NCBI RefSeq assembly: GCF_000686045.1
Contig: NZ_JMLV01000013.1
Location: 7,501 to 71,500 of the forward strand
Origin: Fodinicurvata fenggangensis DSM 21160
GTDB lineage: Bacteria; Pseudomonadota; Alphaproteobacteria; Kiloniellales; DSM-21159
Reading direction: 5' to 3'
DNA: 64,000 bases
The translations under genes were made by a program, and so were the position numbers. Of this stretch, positions 47,193 to 56,779 are shown one piece after another (within the stretch, counting starts at the first letter, position 1; every line of letters starts with the position of its first letter). The notes below the pieces were generated by a model that saw only the letters and a program-made list of their open reading frames with translations, had not been told where the DNA came from and searched no databases.

Positions 47193-48968
47193 ATGTGTGG
47201 ACTGGTCGGTGAAATCCGCTTCGACAAACAGGAATCGTCCCTGTCCCTGGTCGAGGGCATGTCGCAGAGGATCGCACAGCGCGGGCCCGACGCCTTCGGC
47301 CTGTTCCGGCAGAACAGCATTACCGTCGGCCATCGCCGCCTGAAGATCATCGACCACAGCGAATCGGCGCAGCAGCCGATGATCGATTCCCAGCTGGGCC
47401 TGGGCATCGTCTACAACGGCGCCATCTACAACTTCCGCGCCCTGCGCGAGGAACTGCAGGGCAAGGGCTATCATTTCTTCTCGAACGGCGACACCGAGGT
47501 CATCCTGAAGGCCTATCATGCCTGGGGCCCGGCCTGTGTCGAGCGCTTCGCCGGCATGTTCGCCTTCGCGCTGTGGGAGCGTGACAGCGGCCGCATGCTG
47601 CTGGCCCGCGACCGCCTGGGCATCAAGCCGCTCTACCTGGCCGAGGTGCCCGGTGCTCTGCGCTTCGGCTCCAGCCTGCCGGCCCTGGCCCACAGCGAGG
47701 GTGTCGATACGGATGTGGACCCCGTGGGTCTGCACCACTACATGACCTTCCACGCCGTGGTTCCGGCGCCGCACACCATCCTGAAGGGCGTGCGCAAGCT
47801 GCCGCCGGCCAGCCGCCTGCTGGTCGAGCCCGACGGCCGCATGCAGCAGGAGGTTTACTGGCGCCTGGCCTTCGGGCCACAGGAGGGCGACGCAGCCCGC
47901 AGCGAGAGTGACTGGCAGGACCTGGTATTGGACAGCCTGCGCACCGCCGTCGAGCGCCGCCTGGTGGCCGACACGCCGGTGGGCGTCCTGCTCTCCGGCG
48001 GCCTGGATTCCAGCCTGATCGTCGGCCTTCTGGCCGAGGCCGGCCAGGAGGGGCTGGAGACCTTCTCGGTGGGCTTCGAGTCCGTGGGTGACGAGGAAGG
48101 CGACGAATTCCGCTATTCCGACATCATCGCCGATCGCTTCGACACCCGGCACCACAAGCTGTTCATCAACAGCCGCGAGCGCATGCTGCCCAACCTGCCC
48201 GGCTGCATCCGGTCCATGTCGGAACCCATGGTCAGCCACGACAACATCGGCTTCTACCTGCTGTCCCAGGAGGTCGCCAAGCATGTGCGCGTGGTGCAGT
48301 CCGGCCAGGGCGCCGACGAGGTCTTCGGCGGCTATCACTGGTATCCGCCGCTGCTGGACAGCCGCGATCCGGTGGCGGACTATGCCCGGGTCTTCTTCGA
48401 CCGTGATCACGAAGGTTTCGCCCGGGCCGTCGACCCGCGCCTGGTGGAAAGCGACTACAGCCGCGCGCTGGTCGAGCGCCACTTTGCCGAGGTGCAGGCC
48501 GAACGCCCCGTGGACAAGGCACTGCACCTGGACAGCACCATCATGCTGGTGGACGATCCCGTGAAGCGCGTGGACAACATGACCATGGCCTGGGGGCTGG
48601 AGGCGCGCGTGCCCTTCCTGGACCACGAGCTCGTCGAGCTGGCCGCCCGGATGCCGGCCGAGATGAAGGTGCGCGACGGCGGCAAGTACGTCCTGAAGGA
48701 AGCCGCGCGCAAGGTTATCCCCAAAGGTGTCATCGACCGTCCCAAGGGCTATTTTCCGGTGCCGGCGCTGAAGTACCTGGAGGGCGACTCCCTGGAGTAT
48801 GTCCGCGGCGTCCTCGAGCACCCCGAAGCGCGCGCACGCGGCCTCTTCCGACAGGACTACATCGATCAGCTTCTGCAGGCGCCGGACCAGCACATCACAC
48901 CCCTGGGGGGCTCCAAGCTGTGGCAGGTAGCCCTGCTGGAAGCCTGGTTCCAGGAACATGGTCTCTGA
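47193..48968 (+). CDS. asnO: N-acetylglutaminylglutamine amidotransferase (AsnO)
   Basis: The 591-residue protein is an asparagine-synthetase-like amidotransferase: catalytic Cys2 (MCGLVGE), glutaminase loops (RGPDAFGLF, YNGAIYN, GDTEV) and a synthetase domain with the PP-loop LLSGGLDSSLIVGLL. Because a GNAT/ATP-grasp ligase and an M42 peptidase follow directly, it belongs to the trio that makes N-acetylglutaminylglutamine amide, a dipeptide osmoprotectant described in Sinorhizobium and Pseudomonas. This enzyme adds the terminal amide. The next gene overlaps its end by 11 bases. Confidence 0.95.
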   Translation: MCGLVGEIRFDKQESSLSLVEGMSQRIAQRGPDAFGLFRQNSITVGHRRLKIIDHSESAQQPMIDSQLGLGIVYNGAIYNFRALREELQGKGYHFFSNGDTEVILKAYHAWGPACVERFAGMFAFALWERDSGRMLLARDRLGIKPLYLAEVPGALRFGSSLPALAHSEGVDTDVDPVGLHHYMTFHAVVPAPHTILKGVRKLPPASRLLVEPDGRMQQEVYWRLAFGPQEGDAARSESDWQDLVLDSLRTAVERRLVADTPVGVLLSGGLDSSLIVGLLAEAGQEGLETFSVGFESVGDEEGDEFRYSDIIADRFDTRHHKLFINSRERMLPNLPGCIRSMSEPMVSHDNIGFYLLSQEVAKHVRVVQSGQGADEVFGGYHWYPPLLDSRDPVADYARVFFDRDHEGFARAVDPRLVESDYSRALVERHFAEVQAERPVDKALHLDSTIMLVDDPVKRVDNMTMAWGLEARVPFLDHELVELAARMPAEMKVRDGGKYVLKEAARKVIPKGVIDRPKGYFPVPALKYLEGDSLEYVRGVLEHPEARARGLFRQDYIDQLLQAPDQHITPLGGSKLWQVALLEAWFQEHGL

Positions 48969-50682
48969 AGCACGCAAGCAGCACAGCGAGGCAAGGCCCA
49001 TGCAGACACGCGGCCCAGGCGCTGAAACGGCAAGACAGACTGAGACCCCGCAGGACGTTGTGCTCGATTGCGGCTGGGGGCGCCTGCTGTTCGCGCAGAC
49101 CTTCGAGGACGGCGAAGCCCTGCTGGACAGCCTTCTGGAGGAACAGGAAGGTTGCCGGGACATCGCCTTCTACGTCAGCGATCCGCACGTCCTGCTCAGC
49201 CTGCGCCCGCAGCAGGTCTTCCTGGACCCGTCGCATACCTATCGCCTGGACCTGGAGGACCTGCCCGAGGAGCAGACCCACCCGGCCTTCACGGTCGCGC
49301 GCCTGGAAAGCCGCCAGGACGCCCAGGGCGTCAACACCTGCTATGCCCATCACGGCATGGTCGCGATCGACGAGGACTTCCTGCTCGCCTGCCGCGACGA
49401 TCCCCGCTACATCCATCTGGTGGCGCGCGACACGGCCTCAGGCGAGGTCCTGGGCACGATCACGGGCCTGGATCACGTGGAGATCTTCGGCGATCCCGAC
49501 AACGGCTCCAGCCTCTGGTGCCTGGCCGTCGCGGCCCAGGCCCCCTACCCGGGCATCGGCGTTGCCCTGGTGCTCGAACTGGCGCGCCGCCTCAGCCAGC
49601 GCGGGCGCAGCTACATGGACCTCTCGGTGCTCTATGACAACGAGGAAGCCATCGCGCTTTACGAGAAGCTGGGCTTCCGCCCGGTCCAGCGCTTTGCGCT
49701 CAAGACCCGCAACTCCATCAACGAAAAGCTCTATATCGGCCCGGCGCCCGAGCAGGACCTGAACCCCTATGCACGCCTGATCGTGGACGAGGCGCGCCGC
49801 CGCGGCATCGCCGTGGAGGTCCTGGACGCCGAGGGCGGTTTCTTCCGCCTGACCCACGGCGGACGCTCCATCGTCTGCCGCGAATCCCTGTCGGAAATGA
49901 CCACGGCGATTGCCATGAGCCGCTGCGACGACAAGGCGGTGACCCAACGCCTGTTGCGCCGCGCCGGCCTGTCGGTGCCCGAACAGGTCCGCGCCGGCAC
50001 GCCCGAGGAGAACGCCCGCTTCCTGGAAAAGCACGGCCAGGTCGTGGTGAAGCCCCTGCGCGGCGAACAGGGCCATGGCGTCGCCGTCGACCTGCGCACC
50101 GCCCAGGAGGTCGAGGCCGCCGTGGCCGAGGCACGGCAGCACTGCGACGTGGTCCTGCTGGAGAAATATATCGAGGGCGACGACCTGCGCGTCATCGTCA
50201 TCAACCATGAAGTCGTGGCCGCCGCCGTGCGCCGCCCTGCCGAGGTCATCGGCAGCGGCAAGCACACGATCCGGCAGCTCATCGAAACCCAGAGCCGGCG
50301 CCGCGCAAAGGCCACGCACGGCGAAAGCTCGATCCCCCTGGATGTCGAGACCGAACGCTGTGTCGAGGCGGCCGGCTATTCCATGTCGGACATCCTGCCC
50401 GCCGGCCAGACGCTGCGCGTGCGCAAGGCCGCCAACCTGCACACCGGCGGTACGATTCACGACGTGACCGAGACCCTGCACCCGCACCTCTCGGCCGCCG
50501 CGGTCGAGGCGGCGCGGGCCATAGAGATTCCCGTGGTGGGCCTTGACTTCCTGGTCCCATCGCCCGAGGAGTCGGACTATGTCATCATCGAAGCCAATGA
50601 GCGGCCGGGACTGGCCAATCATGAACCCGCCCCCACGGCGCAGAAATTCATCGACCTGCTGTTCCCGCATCTTGCCGCCTGA
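48958..50682 (+). CDS. ngg: N-acetylglutaminylglutamine synthetase (GNAT plus ATP-grasp)
   Basis: The 574-residue protein fuses an N-terminal GNAT acetyltransferase (about 80-265, with IGVALVLELARRLSQRG and YEKLGFRPV) to a C-terminal ATP-grasp ligase (about 300-570, with VVKPLRGEQGHGVAV, VLLEKYIEGDDLRVIVIN and YVIIEANERPGL). This fusion acetylates glutamine and joins it to a second glutamine in NAGGN synthesis. The start is uncertain: ATG 48958 follows AGGAAC, and ATG 49000 follows AAGG and avoids overlap with asnO. Confidence 0.93.
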   Translation: MVSEARKQHSEARPMQTRGPGAETARQTETPQDVVLDCGWGRLLFAQTFEDGEALLDSLLEEQEGCRDIAFYVSDPHVLLSLRPQQVFLDPSHTYRLDLEDLPEEQTHPAFTVARLESRQDAQGVNTCYAHHGMVAIDEDFLLACRDDPRYIHLVARDTASGEVLGTITGLDHVEIFGDPDNGSSLWCLAVAAQAPYPGIGVALVLELARRLSQRGRSYMDLSVLYDNEEAIALYEKLGFRPVQRFALKTRNSINEKLYIGPAPEQDLNPYARLIVDEARRRGIAVEVLDAEGGFFRLTHGGRSIVCRESLSEMTTAIAMSRCDDKAVTQRLLRRAGLSVPEQVRAGTPEENARFLEKHGQVVVKPLRGEQGHGVAVDLRTAQEVEAAVAEARQHCDVVLLEKYIEGDDLRVIVINHEVVAAAVRRPAEVIGSGKHTIRQLIETQSRRRAKATHGESSIPLDVETERCVEAAGYSMSDILPAGQTLRVRKAANLHTGGTIHDVTETLHPHLSAAAVEAARAIEIPVVGLDFLVPSPEESDYVIIEANERPGLANHEPAPTAQKFIDLLFPHLAA

Positions 50683-50698
50683 AAGGAGGGCCTGATTC

Positions 50699-51892
50699 AT
50701 GGCCAGCCCAAGTCCCAAGGCGCTTTCCATCGACATGGACTATCTGCAGGACGTGATGGTCCGCCTGTTGGAAACGCACTCCCCCACCGGCTACACCGAC
50801 CAGGTGGTTCACATGGTCTGCCAGGAACTGGAAAGCCTGGGGATCGAGCATGAACTGACCCGGCGCGGCGCCATCCGCGGCAACATCCAGGGCAGCCGGC
50901 GCGCCCCGGACCGCGCCATCGTCGCCCATGTGGACACCATCGGCGCCATGGTGCAGGGCCTGAAGGACAACGGGCGGCTCAGCCTGGCCTCCATCGGCAC
51001 CTGGTCCAGCCGCTTTGCCGAGGGCAGCCGGGTCACGGTCTTCACCGATCACGGCGCCCGCACCGGCACGATCCTGCCGCTCAAGGCCTCGGGTCATACC
51101 TTCAACGAGGGCGTGGACACTCAACCCTCGGAGTGGGACCAGGTGGAACTGCGCCTGGACGAGATCGTCTATGACCGCGCCGGTCTGGAGGAGCTGGGTC
51201 TGGCCGTCGGGGACTTCGTGGGCGTGGACAGCAACCCGCGCATCACGCCGGCGGGCTTCGTGGATGCCCGCCATCTGGACGACAAGGCGGGGGTGGCCTG
51301 CCTGCTGGCCGCGGTGAAGGCCATCATGGAATCCGATGTGCGCCTGCCCCTGGACTGCCACCCGCTGTTCACCATTTCCGAGGAGGTCGGCGTCGGCGCC
51401 TCGGCCGTGCTGCACCAGGACGTGGCCGAGATGGTGGCCATCGACACCGCACCCCAGGCGCCGGGTCAGGAGACCCTGGAAAGCTGCGTGACCATTGGCA
51501 TGAAGGATTCCTCGGGACCCTTCGACTGGCACCTGACCCAGCGCATGCTGGAACTGGCACGCGACAACGAGATCCGCCACGTGCGCGACACCTTCCGCTA
51601 TTACCATTGCGATGCCGCCGCCGCGCTCGAGGCCGGAAACGACCTGCGCACGGCCCTGGTCTGCTTCGGCACCGATTCCACCCACGGCTACGAGCGCACG
51701 CATCTGAAGGCGCTGCAGGGGGTCGCGGAACTGCTGACCGCCTACATGCAGAGCCCGGCCGTCATCGCCCGCGACATCAAGCCGCTGGGGTCGGCAAAGG
51801 GCTTCCCCGTCCAGCCGGTGGAAGAGGCCCGGGAACACCCCGACACCGAGCACCACGACCCCGAGCATCCGGAGAAAGGGGCGGCAGAGTAG
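50699..51892 (+). CDS. M42-type peptidase of the NAGGN osmoprotectant system
   Basis: The 397-residue protein is an M42/M20-type metallopeptidase with metal ligands in IVAHVDTIGAMV, DARHLDDKAGVACLLAAVKAI and TISEEVGVGASA. It is the third member of the trio found with asnO and the NAGGN ligase. Its role may be turnover of the dipeptide when osmotic stress ends, but that is inference. AGGAGG lies ten bases ahead of the ATG. The C-terminus is His/Glu/Pro-rich. Confidence 0.93.
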   Translation: MASPSPKALSIDMDYLQDVMVRLLETHSPTGYTDQVVHMVCQELESLGIEHELTRRGAIRGNIQGSRRAPDRAIVAHVDTIGAMVQGLKDNGRLSLASIGTWSSRFAEGSRVTVFTDHGARTGTILPLKASGHTFNEGVDTQPSEWDQVELRLDEIVYDRAGLEELGLAVGDFVGVDSNPRITPAGFVDARHLDDKAGVACLLAAVKAIMESDVRLPLDCHPLFTISEEVGVGASAVLHQDVAEMVAIDTAPQAPGQETLESCVTIGMKDSSGPFDWHLTQRMLELARDNEIRHVRDTFRYYHCDAAAALEAGNDLRTALVCFGTDSTHGYERTHLKALQGVAELLTAYMQSPAVIARDIKPLGSAKGFPVQPVEEAREHPDTEHHDPEHPEKGAAE

Positions 51893-51934
51893 GCACGCGC
51901 TTCCGTCGAACCTCTGACCGGAGCGGGCCAGGTC

Positions 51935-52750
51935 TCAGATGATGTTCTTGCGCACCCTGGAGGAAACCCATTCCGAGAAGATCACGGTGGCCAGGATCAG
52001 TGCGAAGATCACCGTGACCTGGGACCAGGCGAGCGTGTTCAGAGAACTCTGCAGCTGCAGGCCGATGCCGCCTGCCCCGACGAGGCCGAGGATCGTCGAT
52101 TCCCGGATGTTGATGTCCCAGCGGAACACGCAGATCCCGGCAAATGCCGGCAGGACCTGGGGCACGATGCCGTAATCGATCACCTGCGCCCGGCTGGCCC
52201 CCGTGGCCTGAACGGCCTCGACCTGGCTTTCGTCGATCTCCTCGATCGCTTCATAGAGCAGCTTGCCCACGAAACCGATGGACCGCAGGGCGATGGCGAT
52301 GATGCCGGCCAGGATACCGGGGCCGAGGATCGCGACCAGCAACAGCGCCCAGATCAGCGAATTGATCGAGCGGGAGGCGACGATCACGAACAGGGCGAAG
52401 GGGCGCAGCACCAGGTGGCTCGGCGTGGTGTTGCGGGCGGCCAGGAAGGCAACCGGCACGGCCAGGATGACACCGATCAGGGTGCCCAGCGTGGCGATGT
52501 TGATCGTGTCCCAGAGCGCGCGCCAGAGCGTGTTGACATAGGACCACTTGGGCGGCCAGGCCCGCGAGAACAGGTCCGCGGCCTGGCTGGGTGCATCCTT
52601 GACGAAGAACCATTTCGTATCGACCGTCATGATCTGCCAGCAGAACACGAAGGCCATGGCGGCGAGCAGCCAGCCCAGCCAGTGGAGCCACTGGGCGGTG
52701 GTGGTGCGGTGGCGCCAGGCAGGGCCCTGTTCCGTTTGCCAGACCGGCAT
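51935..52750 (-). CDS. phnE: Phosphonate/phosphite ABC transporter permease (second PhnE)
   Basis: The 271-residue permease has about six membrane helices and the PhnE permease loop (EEIDESQVEAVQATGASRAQ to YGIVPQVLPAFAGICVFRWDINIRES). The chosen ATG (52750) overlaps the stop codon of the other permease as TAATG. It is the last of four genes phnD-phnC-phnE-phnE. Two PhnE permeases can form a heterodimer. Confidence 0.94.
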   Translation of the reverse strand: MPVWQTEQGPAWRHRTTTAQWLHWLGWLLAAMAFVFCWQIMTVDTKWFFVKDAPSQAADLFSRAWPPKWSYVNTLWRALWDTINIATLGTLIGVILAVPVAFLAARNTTPSHLVLRPFALFVIVASRSINSLIWALLLVAILGPGILAGIIAIALRSIGFVGKLLYEAIEEIDESQVEAVQATGASRAQVIDYGIVPQVLPAFAGICVFRWDINIRESTILGLVGAGGIGLQLQSSLNTLAWSQVTVIFALILATVIFSEWVSSRVRKNII

Positions 52751-53559
52751 TACTGGATCCACTTCCGGATATAGCCGGAGCTGTACTCGGCCAGCATGAC
52801 GAAGATGATGATCAGGATCAGGATGGCGCTGGCGGTGCTGTAGTCATAGCGGTCCATCGCCGTGTTCAGCGTCGCGCCGATCCCGCCGGCGCCGACGATG
52901 CCGATCACGGCCGATTCCCGGAAATTGATGTCGAAGCGATAGAGCGACAGGCCGATCAGGCGCGGCATGACCTGGGGCTGCACCCCGTAGTTCACCACCT
53001 GCCACCAGCCGGCACCGGTGCCGCGCACCGCCTCGGCCTGGCGTGGATCGATCTCCTCGATGTCGTCGGCCAGCAGCTTGGCGAGGAACCCGATGGTGGC
53101 AAAGGACAGGGTCACGAAGCCGGCGAAGGCGCCAAAGCCGAACATGGCCACGAAGAGGATCGCGATGATGATTTCCTGGAAGGCGCGCGAAACGGAGATG
53201 ATGGCGCGGCAGACGAGATAGACCGGCAGGGGCGAGATGTTGCGCGCGGCGCCCAGCCCGATGGGCACGGAGATCAGGATCCCCACCATGGTCGAACAGA
53301 CCGTCATGGTGACGCTTTCCACCATGCCGCGCTGGATCTGGTCGAAGCGGCTGGTGAAATCCGGTGTCAGGAACCCCTGCAGGAAGCGGGCGCCCCGCTC
53401 GAGCCCCTCATAGGCACGTTGCCAATCCACCTCCAGCGTACCGATCGCCAGCAGCAGATAGAGCAGCGCGCCGCTGTAGATGGCCCGGCGCCAGAAGTCG
53501 TTGCGGATCAGGACGGGCGGGCGGCGCCAGCGCCGGGATACCGCCTGGACCTCGCTCAT
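52750..53559 (-). CDS. phnE: Phosphonate/phosphite ABC transporter permease (first PhnE)
   Basis: The 269-residue permease matches its neighbour in architecture and in the coupling loop ([46 protein letters not shown]). It overlaps phnC by four bases and the second permease by one. Both permeases have intact sequences. Confidence 0.94.
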   Translation of the reverse strand: MSEVQAVSRRWRRPPVLIRNDFWRRAIYSGALLYLLLAIGTLEVDWQRAYEGLERGARFLQGFLTPDFTSRFDQIQRGMVESVTMTVCSTMVGILISVPIGLGAARNISPLPVYLVCRAIISVSRAFQEIIIAILFVAMFGFGAFAGFVTLSFATIGFLAKLLADDIEEIDPRQAEAVRGTGAGWWQVVNYGVQPQVMPRLIGLSLYRFDINFRESAVIGIVGAGGIGATLNTAMDRYDYSTASAILILIIIFVMLAEYSSGYIRKWIQ

Positions 53560-54395
53560 ACCGTACCCGCCATGCGTTCTTCCTCGGCCGCCTTGAACGC
53601 GGCCGCGTCTGAGGCGTCCTGTGCCGCTTCGTCGGCGGCCTTGCGCATCTCGCGCCAGTCCTCCTCGCCATAGATCCGCGTCAGGGCCGCATGATCGAGT
53701 TCGGCGGGGGGGCCATCGAACACCACCTCGCCCGCGGTCAGGCCGATGACCCGGTCGACGAACATCTGGGCCAGCATGACGTCGTGGATGTTGATGATGG
53801 CGGGCAGGTCGTGCTCCCGGCAGATCTCGCAGATCAGCCGCATGATCTGGCGCGACGTCTTGGGGTCCAGCGAGGCCGTGGGTTCGTCCACCAGCAGCAG
53901 TTCCGGGTCCTGTTCCAGGGCGCGCGCGATGCCCACGCGCTGGCGCTGGCCGCCGGACAGCTCGTCCGCCCGCTTGTCCACATGATCGGACAGCCCGACG
54001 CGCTCGAGCAGTCCGAAGGCCTTGTCCACGTCCTTCTGGGCATAGCGGCGGGAGAGCGAGCGCCAGAAGGAGACATAGCCCAGGCGCCCCGACAGCACAT
54101 TCTCCATGACGGTCAGGCGCTCCACCAGGGCGTACTCCTGATAGATCATGCCGATCCGACGGCGCATCGTCTTCAATTGGGTGCGGCCCAGCTTCGGGAT
54201 GTCCACGTCAGAGAGCCGGATTGCTCCCGCCGTTGGCTCGACCAGGCGGTTGATGCAGCGGATCAGCGTCGACTTCCCGGCCCCCGAGGGACCGATCAGG
54301 CCCACGACCTGGCCGCGTTCGATGGAAAAGGATACGTCCTTGAGCGCAAGATCCCCGGTCTTGTAGCGCTTGGTCAGCGCTTCGATCGACAGCAT
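53556..54395 (-). CDS. phnC: Phosphonate/phosphite ABC transporter ATP-binding protein
   Basis: The 279-residue ATPase has Walker [10 protein letters not shown], the signature [16 protein letters not shown] and Walker [14 protein letters not shown]. The [21 protein letters not shown]-like segment and the 'NVLSGRLGY' block are typical of PhnC. It lies between phnD and the permease genes. AGGAGTTGCA precedes the ATG. Confidence 0.95.
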   Translation of the reverse strand: MLSIEALTKRYKTGDLALKDVSFSIERGQVVGLIGPSGAGKSTLIRCINRLVEPTAGAIRLSDVDIPKLGRTQLKTMRRRIGMIYQEYALVERLTVMENVLSGRLGYVSFWRSLSRRYAQKDVDKAFGLLERVGLSDHVDKRADELSGGQRQRVGIARALEQDPELLLVDEPTASLDPKTSRQIMRLICEICREHDLPAIINIHDVMLAQMFVDRVIGLTAGEVVFDGPPAELDHAALTRIYGEEDWREMRKAADEAAQDASDAAAFKAAEEERMAGTV

Positions 54396-54473
54396 TGCAA
54401 CTCCTCATTCTCCTCGATCCGAAGGCGGGAGCCACCCCACGGCGGCCCCCGCCGGATCCGTGTCGGGACCGGA

Positions 54474-55421
54474 TCAGTTGCAGGTGTAGGACACCTCGTT
54501 CGCCTCGTCGATCTGGCGGATCACCGCCCAATCTTCCTTGAAGGAGATCTCGATGAACTGGGCCTCACCGGATTTCTCGAACTCTTCCTCCAGGGCCGAA
54601 CCTTCCCAGGGGAAGGAGAAGAAGGCCTCGCGGATCTTGTCCTGCAGCTCCGGCGTCAGGTTATAGACGGTGCCATAGCCCGTGGTCGGGAAGGTCTGGG
54701 ACTGATAGACCGTCCGCACCTGGTCGGCGGAGATGACGTCGCGGTCGATCATGCGCGCCATGACGGAATTGGCGATGGCAGCGGCGTCGTAGTCGCCGTT
54801 CGCCACACCCAGGACCGAGGTGTCGTGGGAGCCGGAGAACCCGGCCTCGAAATCCTCTCCGGCCTCCATGTCGAATTCACTCTTCAGGATCGCCGAGGGC
54901 GCCTTGAAACCGGAGTTGGAGGTTTCCTGCGTGAAGGTGATCTCGCCGCCGCGCAGGTCCTCGATCTCCTGGACTTCCGAATCGGCCGGCACGATGATCT
55001 CCATCTCGTAGCCGAACGAGCCATCCTCGGCGGCCATCATGGCGAAGGGCCGGAAGCCGGCGCAGGCCACGGCGATGGGATTCGAGCCGGTGTTGAATCC
55101 TGCGATATGCAGGCGCCCGGCGCGCATGGCCTCCAACTGGGAGGCATTGGACTGGACGGGGAAGAACTCCACCTCCTTGCCCGTGACTTCGGACATGTGG
55201 TCCATGAACCCCTCCCAGACATCCTCGTAGACGGCCGGATCCTCCACCGGCGTGTAGGTGAAGATCAGCGTGTCGGGATCGACCAGTTCGTCTTCATTGG
55301 AGGGGATGTCAGCCACCAGGTCGCCGTCCTCGTCGGAGTAGCGGCTGTCGAGATTGAAGTCGGCATAGGCGGGTGCTGCAAGCAATGCCGCGAACATGGA
55401 TGCGGCCAGAAAGGTTCTCAT
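54474..55421 (-). CDS. phnD: Phosphonate/phosphite-binding periplasmic protein
   Basis: The 315-residue protein has a Sec signal peptide (ending APAYA) and a PhnD-type binding fold: DTLIFTYTPVEDPAVYEDVWEGF, the VEFFPVQSNASQLEAMRAGRLHIAGF block, and a phosphate-type binding stretch at TQETSNSGFKAPS. It captures phosphonate, phosphite or a related oxyanion for the PhnCE importer. No C-P lyase or phosphite dehydrogenase gene lies in this window, so the ligand is open. GAGGAGG precedes the ATG. Confidence 0.94.
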   Translation of the reverse strand: MRTFLAASMFAALLAAPAYADFNLDSRYSDEDGDLVADIPSNEDELVDPDTLIFTYTPVEDPAVYEDVWEGFMDHMSEVTGKEVEFFPVQSNASQLEAMRAGRLHIAGFNTGSNPIAVACAGFRPFAMMAAEDGSFGYEMEIIVPADSEVQEIEDLRGGEITFTQETSNSGFKAPSAILKSEFDMEAGEDFEAGFSGSHDTSVLGVANGDYDAAAIANSVMARMIDRDVISADQVRTVYQSQTFPTTGYGTVYNLTPELQDKIREAFFSFPWEGSALEEEFEKSGEAQFIEISFKEDWAVIRQIDEANEVSYTCN

Positions 55422-55501
55422 TTTCGCCTCCTCGAGTTATGGAAAATCAGTGGAACCGGGTGTCAGACATCCCGCTTATGGTCGCCCTGTGTTAAGCTTT
55501 C

Positions 55502-55519
55502 ATGTTAGCCTTGTGAAAG
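55502..55519 (-). promoter_or_regulatory. Candidate Pho box upstream of phnD
   Basis: On the minus strand CTTTCAC-N4-CTAACAT matches the PhoB direct repeat CTGTCAT-N4-CTGTCAT at most positions with correct spacing. It lies about 80 bases before phnD and reads in its direction. Phosphate control is common for such importers. Confidence 0.45.
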
Positions 55520-55706
55520 TAATATAACGTCAAATGAAGCGGCTGTCATAGTGCGGTTGTACCGCCCCGAACAGGAACACAACCCGCCCCTTCGTCAGCA
55601 AGCGTGAACGCAAAAAAGCTGCGCAAGAGAATTGACAGACGCGCCCGGATCACGCAGTTCTAGCGCGTGAAGCAACGCCCACCATTCAGCAGCGTTGCCC
55701 AAGGTC

Positions 55707-55782
55707 GCCGGCTTAGCTCAGTTGGTAGAGCAACTGATTTGTAATCAGTAGGTCGCGGGTTCGACTCCTGCAGCCGGCACCA
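55707..55782 (+). tRNA. tRNA-Thr (anticodon TGT)
   Basis: The sequence folds as a standard 76-nt tRNA: acceptor GCCGGCT/AGCCGGC, D arm AGCTCAGTTGG, anticodon stem ACTGA/TCAGT with loop TTTGTAA, T loop GGTTCGACTCC, and encoded CCA. TTGACA at 55632-55637 may be its -35. Accessory DNA begins right after it, so it is a candidate island insertion site. Confidence 0.97.
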
Positions 55783-55879
55783 TTCTTTCCAACTCGCATC
55801 TCGATTAATTCCAACTTTTATCGATGTGCTGCACACGTTTATGTGGATATAGCTGTAGCACGCCAACCTTTTTGAGCAA

Positions 55880-56490
55880 TCGCGCTACGCTATTTGATCA
55901 CCGCTTCAGTTTGCTGCTGAATTAGGTGTTTGGTCCCGGGGTTTGAAGGTGCGGTTCATGCGTTCGACCTGACCATTGGTCCAAGGATTCTTGGGCTTGA
56001 TCGATCGGTGATCGATGTCGTTCTCAGCGCAAGCAAGCTCGAACGCATGGGCCCGAAACGTTTCACCATTGGCCAGGGCTTCCTTGCTGAAGGGGGCGGC
56101 CGATCCGCCTCTGCCCGGTGTCGTGTAGTGGAGGCCGTAGCACCTACGGAAGGATGATTTAGCAGTCGCCGAGACAGCGGTGCAGCGCGGACCGTGTCAG
56201 CTCCAGAATGGTTGGCTGCTGGGAATAGAGGCAGTCATCCAGCGGCAGCAGTGTGTGCTTCCTGAAGGCGACAATGATCGCTTCCTCCTCAATGGACAGC
56301 ATTGTTGAGTGAACATCCTTCGCGCCGGTGCGCTGACCGGTGGTCTCAGTTCGGCTGCGCCATTTGGCAACCGTCTTCGAGTTGACCCCGTATCACTTGG
56401 ACATTGTCTTCAGGCTTCCTTCACTCTGCTGTATCGCTCGACGGACTGCCGCTGTCACGCGGGCGCTCCCGTGTAGTATTTGTCCTATAT
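55880..56490 (-). pseudogene. Decayed IS481-type transposase
   Basis: Minus-strand translation gives fragments of an IS481-like transposase. The N-terminal part has TAAVRRAIQQSEGSLKTMSK, an in-frame TGA, then YGVNSKTVAKWRSRTETTG and LSIEEEAIIVAFRKHTLLPL. After a break the C-terminal catalytic end follows: AHAFELACAENDIDHRSIKP, KNPWTNGQVERMNRTFKPRD. A complete gene would be about 950 bases; the middle is missing and the frames are broken, so it is inactive. Terminal inverted repeats are not recognisable. Confidence 0.85.
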
Positions 56491-56779
56491 CGCATCTTTC
56501 CACACTTGCATGAATAATGCATCATCAAACTATAGTGCCAAATATACATCACTTTAATCGTGCAGGACGTGCGTTTTTACTCCATGTTTTCTTTATTTTT
56601 TCTCTGGTTTAACTCACACTAAAGGGTAAATACAGAAAATAAAGCATATTTTATTTTTTCATTTGAACTGTCCTCAAAGCTGCTCTCGCGCATCGCTCAC
56701 GATGCATGCGCGAGAGCAGCTTCGAAGCAAGCTGTGAGGCTGTGGCGCCTGCATTCTTCACGAACAAAGGAAAGAAGCT
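56491..56779. other. AT-rich spacer with a large hairpin
   Basis: The first 180 bases are markedly AT-rich compared with the chromosome, a sign of foreign DNA or a promoter region for the orphan gene that follows. Within it, 56677-56693 and 56706-56722 are perfect 17-bp reverse complements (AAGCTGCTCTCGCGCAT) around a 12-base loop, about 60 bases before the next gene. It may be an operator or a recombination-related site. Confidence 0.6.

Noticed and set aside
55660-55866. Small frame over tRNA-Thr
   Set aside because: It is translation of the tRNA gene itself.
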